Shown here: positions 26,781 through 33,934 of the stretch, piece by piece
Numbering within the stretch: position 1 is the first letter of the stretch
How the letters are laid out: each line of letters opens with the position of its first letter
Assembly (NCBI GenBank): GCA_030747035.1
Contig: JASLLM010000017.1
Location: 1 to 33,934 of the forward strand
Direction of reading: 5' to 3'
Length of the DNA stretch: 33,934 nt
Source: Alphaproteobacteria bacterium
GTDB lineage: Bacteria > Pseudomonadota > Alphaproteobacteria > GCA-2731375
Position numbers and translations under genes: made by a program
Notes under the pieces: model-generated
Told to the model about the DNA's origin: nothing
The model's input: the letters and a program-made list of their open reading frames with translations, nothing else
Databases searched by the model: none

Positions 26781-27557
26781 ATGATCGAACACGCCAATGG
26801 CAAGGTCCTGGTCGACCAGGACGGTCCCGTCACCATTGTCACCATAAACCGGCCGGAGGTGAAGAATGCCTGTGATGTGGAAACCGTGCAGACCCTGCAC
26901 GATGTTTTTGCCGCATTCGAGGCGAATGAGGCGGCCCGCGCCGCTATTCTGACGGGGGCGGAAGGCGCCTTCTGCGCCGGCGCGGATCTGGCCGAGCTGG
27001 CCTCCGGCGCATCGCTCGGGTTTTGCTGGGCCGGCAAGGAACGGGGTGCCACCCGGCGGCGGCTGGCGAAACCGGTCATTGCCGCGGTCGAGGGCCATGC
27101 GGTGGCGGCCGGGTTGGCTCTGGCGGTGTGGTGCGATATGCGCGTGGCTTCCGAAACGGCCGTGTTCGGTGTTTTCTGCCGCCGTTTCGGCGGTCCCATG
27201 CCCAATGGCTGTACCGTGCGTCTGCCGCGTATTGTCGGCGAAAGCCGGGCCCTGGATATGCTCATGACCGGCCGCCCGGTGGGTGCGGAGGAGGCCAAGC
27301 TGATCGGCCTGGCTGACCGCCTGACACCTGCCGGCGGGGCGTTGGACGGAGCGCGGGAACTGGCGCATCAGTTGGCGGGCTTTCCGCAACTGGCCATGCT
27401 GTCGGACCGCGCCTCCACCATCAGCCAATGGGATTATGTGGAGGAAGAGGCGATTGAGCGGGAAATCGCCGGTGCCCAGGCGGCCTTCAAGGATCAATTC
27501 CAGGCGGGCGCGGGGCGTTTCGTAGATGGCGCCGGCCGCCACGGCGCCTTCGAGTAG
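26781..27557 (+). CDS. Crotonase/enoyl-CoA hydratase-family protein with non-canonical active-site residues
   Basis: VTIVTINRPEVKNACDVETVQTL, AFCAGADLAELA, FGVFCRRFGGPMPNGCTVRLPRIVGESRALDMLMTGRPV. Confidence 0.87.
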   Translation: MIEHANGKVLVDQDGPVTIVTINRPEVKNACDVETVQTLHDVFAAFEANEAARAAILTGAEGAFCAGADLAELASGASLGFCWAGKERGATRRRLAKPVIAAVEGHAVAAGLALAVWCDMRVASETAVFGVFCRRFGGPMPNGCTVRLPRIVGESRALDMLMTGRPVGAEEAKLIGLADRLTPAGGALDGARELAHQLAGFPQLAMLSDRASTISQWDYVEEEAIEREIAGAQAAFKDQFQAGAGRFVDGAGRHGAFE

Positions 27558-27561
27558 TGCC

Positions 27562-28164
27562 ATGACGGGAAAACAAATTGATTTCTACTGGGAATTTGGC
27601 TCCACCAATTCCTATTTTGCCTGGCATCTGATCAAGCCCATCGCGGCCCGGCATCAGGCTAGGCTGCTGCTGCATCCGGTCAATCTGGGCTTTGTCTTTC
27701 GCCATCACAATTATGTCCTGATGGAGGAACCGGCGATCAAGATCGCCAACCGCCTGAGCGACCTGGAACGCTGGGCGGAACGTTACGATTTGCCCTTCCG
27801 GGTGCCGGACGAATTTCCCATCAAGACCTCCCGCGCCCTGCGTGCCAGCCTGGCCATGCGGCAATGGGACAAGGAGGCGCCGTTCATCGATGCCCTTATG
27901 GCCGCCTATTGGGAGCGCAACGATGCTTCCATCGTGGACTACACCGGTCTGCGTCGCCTGGCCGCAAGTCTGGGCGTTGATCCTGATGCCATGGAACGGG
28001 CGGCGGAGAGCGATAACGTCCGCCAGGCCCTAATCGATAATACCAACGATGCCCTTGAAAACGGCGTCTTCGGCGTACCCAGTTTCATCATCGATGGCGA
28101 ATTGTACTGGGGCAAGGACCGCATGGAATTCATCGAGGATGCCTTGCGGCTCGATGACCGCTAG
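27562..28164 (+). CDS. 2-hydroxychromene-2-carboxylate isomerase-like / DsbA-family (kappa-GST-like) protein
   Basis: IDFYWEFGSTNSYFAWHLIKPIAARH...; C-terminal ENGVFGVPSFIIDGELYWGKDRMEFIEDAL typical of HCCA isomerases. Confidence 0.85.
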   Translation: MTGKQIDFYWEFGSTNSYFAWHLIKPIAARHQARLLLHPVNLGFVFRHHNYVLMEEPAIKIANRLSDLERWAERYDLPFRVPDEFPIKTSRALRASLAMRQWDKEAPFIDALMAAYWERNDASIVDYTGLRRLAASLGVDPDAMERAAESDNVRQALIDNTNDALENGVFGVPSFIIDGELYWGKDRMEFIEDALRLDDR

Positions 28165-28214
28165 CAATCTGGGTCGACGTTCCGCCGTCTATTTTCGGGA
28201 TCAAAAATGTTGGC

Positions 28215-29018
28215 TTAGCCGCCGGCCTCGTCCACGGGATTGAGCCGGGCCAGACTGGCGGCCTTCTTCGCCTCGTTTTCGATCCGTAGCTCGGCTATGC
28301 GATCGCCCTCCTTGCGGCGCAGAACGGTCAGTGTTTCGTCCCAGAACATTGGCCGTTTGAACCAGATCTCCAGGTCAAGCCGGTCGGGCTGGCCTTGGTG
28401 TGCGATCGCTTCGAGATAATAGTGCACGCCCATCAGGCCGCCGGCGATTGGCGCGCGGAAGCCGAATTTCTTGGCGATCTCCGGGTCGGAATGGATGCGG
28501 TTGCGGCCGTCACGGCTGTAGTTCGCCACCCGTTCCGGCGTCAATGGCCGCTGCCATAGTTCGGTAAACCCGGCCCGGTCCTCGCTGGGTGGGGCCAGGA
28601 AGTCCGTCGCGCCGCCGCGCGCGGCGGCGTTTGGCAGGGAGCGTAATCCCGCCCGGTCCACTATGACCAGAACGCGCCCGTCGTCGTCCGTCACCTCGAA
28701 CGACCAGCGCACCACCTCGCCCTTGGCCACCGGCTCAATGGCGCTGATGCGCCCGGTCATGTGCAATTGTTGCCCAAGCATCAGCGGCGCTTTCTGGATG
28801 AAACGCTGATAGACATGTACCTGCCCGGTCAGCGGTACGCCGGGCGCCATCATGGCATCGAGGATGGGAAAACCAAGAAATGTCAGATCGACCCTGTCGC
28901 CATGTACGGTCGGATCTATGCCGCAGTCGGCCAGCCTGTTCTCCTGCTGGATGTGTTCGACGGTGAAGCGCTGCGGTTTGTACTCGTAGCCGACGGGCAA
29001 TGGATAGGGGTCATGCAT
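28215..29018 (-). CDS. MaoC-like double-hotdog hydratase/dehydratase
   Basis: C-terminal NYSRDGRNRIHSDPEIAKKFGFRAPIAGGLMGVHYYLEA resembling hydratase-2 motif; length fits double hotdog. Confidence 0.75.
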   Translation of the reverse strand: MHDPYPLPVGYEYKPQRFTVEHIQQENRLADCGIDPTVHGDRVDLTFLGFPILDAMMAPGVPLTGQVHVYQRFIQKAPLMLGQQLHMTGRISAIEPVAKGEVVRWSFEVTDDDGRVLVIVDRAGLRSLPNAAARGGATDFLAPPSEDRAGFTELWQRPLTPERVANYSRDGRNRIHSDPEIAKKFGFRAPIAGGLMGVHYYLEAIAHQGQPDRLDLEIWFKRPMFWDETLTVLRRKEGDRIAELRIENEAKKAASLARLNPVDEAGG

Positions 29019-29085
29019 GGGCTGATTTCACAAAAGTGCAATTTGTTGAAACTGAATCATCGGTCAAAGCGGCGCTAAAAACAAC

Positions 29086-30126
29086 CTACGGCGACTTTGC
29101 GCCGCAATCTGCAAGGCGCTGGCGAACCTGACTGTCGGTTAGGCTCAGGACGGTTTCGTTGCTGGCCGCCGCACGGGCCAGATAGTCCGCCGTGATGGCG
29201 CCAATACGTGTAACTGCGTTCAAAACCGCGGCGGGACTGTCGTCGATGCTTTCCTGATGAAAATCGATCACTCCGCCGGCGTTGGCCAGATAGTCGGGAA
29301 TATAGGTAATTCCGCGCGCGGCCAGTGCAAGATCGTGGCTGGGCGACAGAAGCTGATTATTGGCTCCGCCACAGACAATCTTGGCGCCCAGGCGCGGTAT
29401 CGTCTTGTCGTTCAGTACGGCACCAAGGGCGCAGGGCGCGAACACATCCACCTCTTGTTCGTAAATAGCATCGGGCGCTACCGCCGTGGCGGCGAAATCT
29501 TTTTCCGCGCCGGCGGTACGCTCCGCATCGATATCGCAGACGGTCAATTCGGCGCCGCGTGCGTGCAGATACTCACAAAGCGGCTGGCCCACGTTACCAA
29601 GACCCTGTACCGCGACCCGAAGTCCTGCCAGATCACCTCGCCCAAGTACGCTGCTGGCCGCGGCCTCCATCGCGGCGAGGACACCAAAGGCGGTGACCGC
29701 CAGGGGTTGCGCGGCGGCGGCTGTCGTTGCGGCGGTATGGCTGGTTTCCGCCCGCATCACGGCAAGGTCGTCAAGCGAGGTGCCGATATCGTCCGCGATA
29801 ATGTAGCGGCCGCCCAGCCCTTCCACCAGGCGGCCCATGGCATGCAACAGCGCCGGCGTCTTATCGCGCCCGGGCTCGCCCATGATCACCGATTTGCCGC
29901 CTCCCAAGGGCAGTTCGCAGATTGCCGCCTTGTAGGTCATGCCCCGCGACAGGCGCAGCACATCGGTCAGTGCGGCGCCTTCGTCCTCATAGGGCCAGAA
30001 GCGGCAGCCGCCGAAGGCCGGCCCCAGAACAGTGCTGTGAACGGCGATGATGGCGGTCAGGCCGCTGGCCGCATCGCGGGAGAATACCACTGTTTCGTGG
30101 CCGTCGAACTCCGGGTGGTCGAACAT
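29086..30126 (-). CDS. Glu/Leu/Phe/Val dehydrogenase (leucine dehydrogenase-like)
   Basis: LGPAFGGCRFWPYEDEGAALTDVLRLSRGMTYKAAICELPLGGGKSVI; VQGLGNVGQPLCEYL Rossmann; DYLANAGGVIDFHQE. Confidence 0.92.
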   Translation of the reverse strand: MFDHPEFDGHETVVFSRDAASGLTAIIAVHSTVLGPAFGGCRFWPYEDEGAALTDVLRLSRGMTYKAAICELPLGGGKSVIMGEPGRDKTPALLHAMGRLVEGLGGRYIIADDIGTSLDDLAVMRAETSHTAATTAAAAQPLAVTAFGVLAAMEAAASSVLGRGDLAGLRVAVQGLGNVGQPLCEYLHARGAELTVCDIDAERTAGAEKDFAATAVAPDAIYEQEVDVFAPCALGAVLNDKTIPRLGAKIVCGGANNQLLSPSHDLALAARGITYIPDYLANAGGVIDFHQESIDDSPAAVLNAVTRIGAITADYLARAAASNETVLSLTDSQVRQRLADCGAKSP

Positions 30127-30272
30127 GATCCTACATCCCCAGAAGGCTGTGCAGTCCTGGTATCATCATAGCAGAAGCTGTTGTTATCGCGCGGACTGAT
30201 GCACTTCGCTGATCGCCATGCGCCCCCGGGCGAAACCTGTTATTGCTGGTTGGCGGGGAGATTCGCAGGCGA

Positions 30273-31178
30273 ATGAGGCAGGCCGTGGAAAGCGGGCACG
30301 AGACGACAGCATTGTTCCTGGGCATCGATGGCGGTGGCTCCGGCTGCCGGGTGCGTTTGTGCGATGGAGCGGGCAAAGTTCTGGGTCAGGGCGAGGCCGG
30401 GGCCGCCAATACTTTGCTGGGATTGGACAAGGTCTTTGACGCGATCGGGCAGGCTACCCGCCAGGCGCTTGCCCAGGCGGATTTGCCCAACGATATCATG
30501 GGAAAATTGCACGCTGGGGCCGGGTTGGCGGGTTTGTCCCTGGCGCGGGAGCGGGCGGCGCTGGCCGGCTATCCCCATCCCTTTGCCTCCTTCAGGGCCG
30601 AGACGGATGCCCATGCGGCCTGTCTTGGTGCCCATGATGGAGATGACGGCGGCATCGTCATTGCCGGCACGGGCAGTTGCGGGCTGGCCCTGGTGGGGGG
30701 CGAGGTGCATACGGTCAGCGGCTGGGGCTTTGCCCTCTCCGATCAGGGCAGTGGCGCCGCCTTGGGCCGAACTGCCCTGCGCCGGGCCCTGTCCGAGCAT
30801 GATGGCATTCTCCCGGTCAGCCCATTGGGCCGGCGCATCATGGCGCATTTCGATAACCAGCCGGAGGCGATGTTTCTGTGGTCGGAAACCGCCACGCCGG
30901 GAGACTACGCCGCCTTCGCGCCCTGGGTCTTCGAGGGCGCTGAAAACAGCGAGGGCGGCGCCATGGCGCTGTTGGGCCGAACTGCGGCTGAGATCGCGCA
31001 ATTGGTCGAGGCGCTGGCGGCCAAGAGTGCGTCAAGCGTCGCCCTGGTTGGCGGTCTGAGCGGGCCCATCCGGCCCTGGTTGCCAGACCGAGTACGGCCC
31101 CTGTTGTGCGCGGCCAGGCACGACCCATTGCACGGCGCCTGCATGTTGGCGCGATCGACGGTGGAGATCCACCCATGA
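30273..31178 (+). CDS. BadF/BadG/BcrA/BcrD-family ATPase, probable N-acetylglucosamine kinase
   Basis: FLGIDGGGSGCRVRLCDGAGKVLGQGEAGAANTLLG; VIAGTGSCGLAL; GWGFALSDQGSGAALGRTALRRAL; overlaps nagA start by 4 nt. Start choice uncertain (30243 possible). Confidence 0.87.
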   Translation: MRQAVESGHETTALFLGIDGGGSGCRVRLCDGAGKVLGQGEAGAANTLLGLDKVFDAIGQATRQALAQADLPNDIMGKLHAGAGLAGLSLARERAALAGYPHPFASFRAETDAHAACLGAHDGDDGGIVIAGTGSCGLALVGGEVHTVSGWGFALSDQGSGAALGRTALRRALSEHDGILPVSPLGRRIMAHFDNQPEAMFLWSETATPGDYAAFAPWVFEGAENSEGGAMALLGRTAAEIAQLVEALAAKSASSVALVGGLSGPIRPWLPDRVRPLLCAARHDPLHGACMLARSTVEIHP

Positions 31179-32305
31179 AGCAGATTTTGACCAACGGGCG
31201 CATATTTACCGGCGATGAGATATTGCCCGGCTGGAGTCTGAGGCTTGGCGACGGGCTGATCCAGGACCTGCTGCCGCCCGGCACGCTGACTGACGACGCA
31301 CCGGTCATCGATCTGGGTGGGGGGCTGCTGGCGCCGGGCTTTATTGATAGCCAGGTCAATGGCGGCGGCGGCGTGCTGTTCAACGATCATCCGGACCTGG
31401 CGGGAATCAAGGCCATTGCCGGGGCACATCGGGCCTTTGGTGCGACGGGCCTGCTGCCGACGTTGATCAGCGACGATCTGGCCAGCATGACGGCCGCCGT
31501 GGATGCGATCGCGGCGGCACGGCAACAGGAGAACTCTGGCGTACTGGGCCTGCATTTCGAGGGACCATATCTGAACCCGGCCCGCAAGGGTGCCCATGAT
31601 GGCGGGCAAATCAGGCCTTTCGACGATGCGCTGTTCGAGCTGCTCGCGGCACGGGATCTGGGTGCCGTCGTGGTCACCCTGGCACCGGAGATGGTGCAGC
31701 CAGGGACCATCCGCAGAATGACCGACGCGGGCATCTGCGTCTGTGCCGGCCACAGCGCGGCCGATCACGAGCAGACGATGGCCGCCCTGGACGAGGGCCT
31801 GGCCGGTTTCACCCATCTGTTCAATGCCATGCCGGCCATGGCAAGCCGCGACCCCGGCATCGTCGGTGCAGCCCTGGTGGATGAGAACAGCTTTTGCGGC
31901 ATCATTGCCGATGGCCATCATGTGCATCCAACCACGTTGCGGGTTGCCCTGGCCGCCAAGGAGCGGGGGAAAATGATGCTGGTCAGCGATGCCATGCCCA
32001 GCGTGGGCGGATCGGGGGCTTCTTTTCAATTGGCCGGGCAAACGGTTTCCGTGACGGGCGGGCGCTGCACCCTTGACGATGGCACCCTGGCGGGATCGAA
32101 CCTGGACATGGCCTCGGCCGTGCGCAATACGGTGAAACTGTTGCAACAGCCACTGGAGGAGGCCCTGCGCATGGCCTCGCTCTATCCCTCCCGTTTCCTT
32201 GGCCTGGAGAGTGAACGGGGCCGCATTGCCGCCGGATACCGTGCCGACCTGGTTCTGCTGGATGAGGAATTGAATGTGCGCCGTACCTGGATCGGCGGCA
32301 CCTAG
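31175..32305 (+). CDS. nagA: N-acetylglucosamine-6-phosphate deacetylase
   Basis: LAPGFIDSQVNGGGGVLFND, GLHFEGPYLNPARKGAHD, CAGHSAADHEQTMAALDEGLAGFTHLFNAMPAMASRDPG, IIADGHHVHPTTLRVA. Confidence 0.93.
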   Translation: MKQILTNGRIFTGDEILPGWSLRLGDGLIQDLLPPGTLTDDAPVIDLGGGLLAPGFIDSQVNGGGGVLFNDHPDLAGIKAIAGAHRAFGATGLLPTLISDDLASMTAAVDAIAAARQQENSGVLGLHFEGPYLNPARKGAHDGGQIRPFDDALFELLAARDLGAVVVTLAPEMVQPGTIRRMTDAGICVCAGHSAADHEQTMAALDEGLAGFTHLFNAMPAMASRDPGIVGAALVDENSFCGIIADGHHVHPTTLRVALAAKERGKMMLVSDAMPSVGGSGASFQLAGQTVSVTGGRCTLDDGTLAGSNLDMASAVRNTVKLLQQPLEEALRMASLYPSRFLGLESERGRIAAGYRADLVLLDEELNVRRTWIGGT

Positions 32306-32309
32306 GGCA

Positions 32310-32672
32310 TTAATCCACCGGTTTTTCCGGTTTGTCGTCGTCCACCGATGGGCCCGTCGGCGTCTCGAACGTGGTCGGTTTGATGTAGATGTCTTTCACA
32401 TGCTGAAAATCATAGGCATGGCGCCGCACCTTGTCGGCCCGTTCGTCGGCCCATTGATCATTGGCGGTCAGGCTGCGGACCAGCAGGAAATGCAGCGAGA
32501 AAATGACGTACCAGATCAACAGCGGCCACAACAACGGCACGCTCGGCGCGAAGGTGGCCCGCGCGGTAATCAGCACTATGGCCGCGACCCCAAACAACAA
32601 ACCATGATGCCACAACAACGTCACCGGCGAGCGGTACCGGTAATACGAGATAATGCGCTTGATGCGGTCCAT
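32310..32672 (-). CDS. Small 2-TM membrane protein, uncharacterised
   Basis: Two hydrophobic segments (LLFGVAAIVLITARATFA; VPLLWPLLIWYVIFSLHFLLV) with charged C-terminus. Confidence 0.65.
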   Translation of the reverse strand: MDRIKRIISYYRYRSPVTLLWHHGLLFGVAAIVLITARATFAPSVPLLWPLLIWYVIFSLHFLLVRSLTANDQWADERADKVRRHAYDFQHVKDIYIKPTTFETPTGPSVDDDKPEKPVD

Positions 32673-32686
32673 GGCGGTTTCGAGGC

Positions 32687-33382
32687 CTAGAAGTTCTCAA
32701 CCCAGGGCCGCACCTCGATGGAATGGGACCAGGCGCTGCGGTGCTGGGCGTGGGTCTGATAATAGGTTTCGGCAATGGCGTCGGGGCGCAGGCGGGCGTC
32801 TTCGTCATGCTCGCCGATGCCGCCGTCGATATTGAAGTGCGCCACATGCACGCCCTTGGGCTGCAATTCGCGGGCCATGGACTCGGCCAGGCCGCGCAAG
32901 GCGAACTTGCCGGCGGCAAAGGTCGCGGAGTGGGGGAAGCCCTTCATGGATGCCGTGGCGCCGGTGAGCAATATACTGCCGGCGCCCTTGGGTCCAAGAC
33001 GCCGCGCCGCCTCCCGCCCAACCAGGAAGCCGCCTAAACAGCAGCGCTGCCAGGCATCAGTAAATTCCTCCAGCGTGGTATCGGCAATGGGTCCACGGGC
33101 CCGGCCGGAAGCGTTGTAGATCGCCACGTCGATGGCGCCCAAGTCAGCCTCCGCCGCCTCGAACAGGGCTGCGACATCGCTCTCGGATGTGGCGTCGCAG
33201 GCATAGGCCTTGGCCTGGCCGCCTCCGGACGTGATCCCGTCCACCACGGCGGCCAGTTTGCCGTCATTGCGTGCGGCCACCGCCACGCCATGGCCGGCGG
33301 CGGCAAAACGTCGGGCCAGCGCGGCGCCCAAGCCGGGGCCGACGCCGACGATGATGCAGGTTCCGAGTTTTTGATCGGTCAT
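32687..33382 (-). CDS. Short-chain dehydrogenase/reductase
   Basis: CIIVGVGPGLGAALARRFAAAGHGVAVAARN; NASG; TGATASMKG...ATFAAGKFALRG. Confidence 0.87.
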   Translation of the reverse strand: MTDQKLGTCIIVGVGPGLGAALARRFAAAGHGVAVAARNDGKLAAVVDGITSGGGQAKAYACDATSESDVAALFEAAEADLGAIDVAIYNASGRARGPIADTTLEEFTDAWQRCCLGGFLVGREAARRLGPKGAGSILLTGATASMKGFPHSATFAAGKFALRGLAESMARELQPKGVHVAHFNIDGGIGEHDEDARLRPDAIAETYYQTHAQHRSAWSHSIEVRPWVENF

Positions 33383-33385
33383 GGT

Positions 33386-33934
33386 CTACTCCGCCGCTGT
33401 GGGTTGCGATTGGGGATTGCGCCAAGCTTCCAATAGCTGAATCTGTTCCGCCGCAGCCGCTTTCTGGCTGCGCTCCTTAATATGGCCGAAGCCGCGAATC
33501 TTCGCCGGGAGATTGGCGATTTCCTTGGCCAGGGCGTGGTTGTCCGGGGTCAGGCCGGCCAGCAGTTCCTCCAGCACCCCTCGATAGGCGGGGATGGCGG
33601 CGCGTTCGGCCCGGCGTTCTTCCGTACGGCCGAAAATATCCCAGGTGCCGCCGCGCAGCCCTTTCATTTTGGCCAGCAGCTTGAAGGCCGTCATGACCCA
33701 GGGGCCGTATTCCCGCTTGATCAGATGGCCGCTGTCGGGATCGCGGCGGGCCAATAGGGGCGGGGCAAGATGGAATTTCAGCCGCAGCGCACCATCGAAC
33801 TGCTGCCGCAGGGCGTTCTCAAACGCTTCCCCGCTATACAGCCGCGCCACTTCATATTCGTCCTTGTAGGCCATCAGTTTGAACAGGTTTTGCGCCACCG
33901 CCTCCCCCAGGCCGGTCATGCCCTTGCCTTTGTT
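33386..33934 (-). CDS. C-terminal part of a fused indolepyruvate ferredoxin oxidoreductase-like protein (truncated by window edge)
   Basis: EAVAQNLFKLMAYKDEYEVARLYSGEAFENALRQQFDGALRLKFHLAPPLLARRDPDSGHLIKREYGPWVMTAFKLLAKMKGLRGGTWDIFGRTEERR; frame remains open to the window edge. Confidence 0.82.
   Translation of the reverse strand, partial: NKGKGMTGLGEAVAQNLFKLMAYKDEYEVARLYSGEAFENALRQQFDGALRLKFHLAPPLLARRDPDSGHLIKREYGPWVMTAFKLLAKMKGLRGGTWDIFGRTEERRAERAAIPAYRGVLEELLAGLTPDNHALAKEIANLPAKIRGFGHIKERSQKAAAAEQIQLLEAWRNPQSQPTAAE

Overview
The window is a GC-rich chromosomal segment, probably alphaproteobacterial (inferred from gene content and codon bias, not tested). It is almost fully coding. From left to right it contains: (i) an IS630-type transposase C-terminal remnant at the left edge; (ii) a cytochrome-d1/NirF-like beta-propeller gene tail-to-tail with a cupredoxin gene and an HSL-family esterase; (iii) a FadB/FadJ-like bifunctional beta-oxidation enzyme, then a secreted HEXXH metallopeptidase whose start codon lies in the loop of a terminator-like hairpin; (iv) two very small overlapping ORFs resembling N-termini of antitoxins; (v) a Liv-type ABC importer operon ending in an RraA-family gene, divergent from a 2-oxoacid-type (TakP-like) TRAP transporter operon; (vi) VOC, EamA and TetR genes; (vii) a divergent CoA-dependent catabolic locus. 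That locus has MaoC, SDR, acyl-CoA ligase, MenB/BadI-family hydrolase, two complementary acyl-CoA dehydrogenase subunits and TetR on the minus strand, and a BadH-like SDR and second ligase on the plus strand. They share a promoter region carrying two related palindromes. (viii) An atypical crotonase with an HCCA-isomerase-like protein, a MaoC-like double-hotdog protein, a Leu/Glu/Phe/Val-type dehydrogenase, a GlcNAc kinase/NagA pair, an SDR, and the C-terminus of an indolepyruvate oxidoreductase-like protein. The best candidate for an undescribed system is the divergent locus at about 17.25-26.5 kb, read as a CoA-linked alicyclic/polycyclic ring-degradation module with a MenB/BadI-family enzyme whose usual catalytic Asp motif is altered. 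All family calls come from motif recognition by eye; no database search was run.
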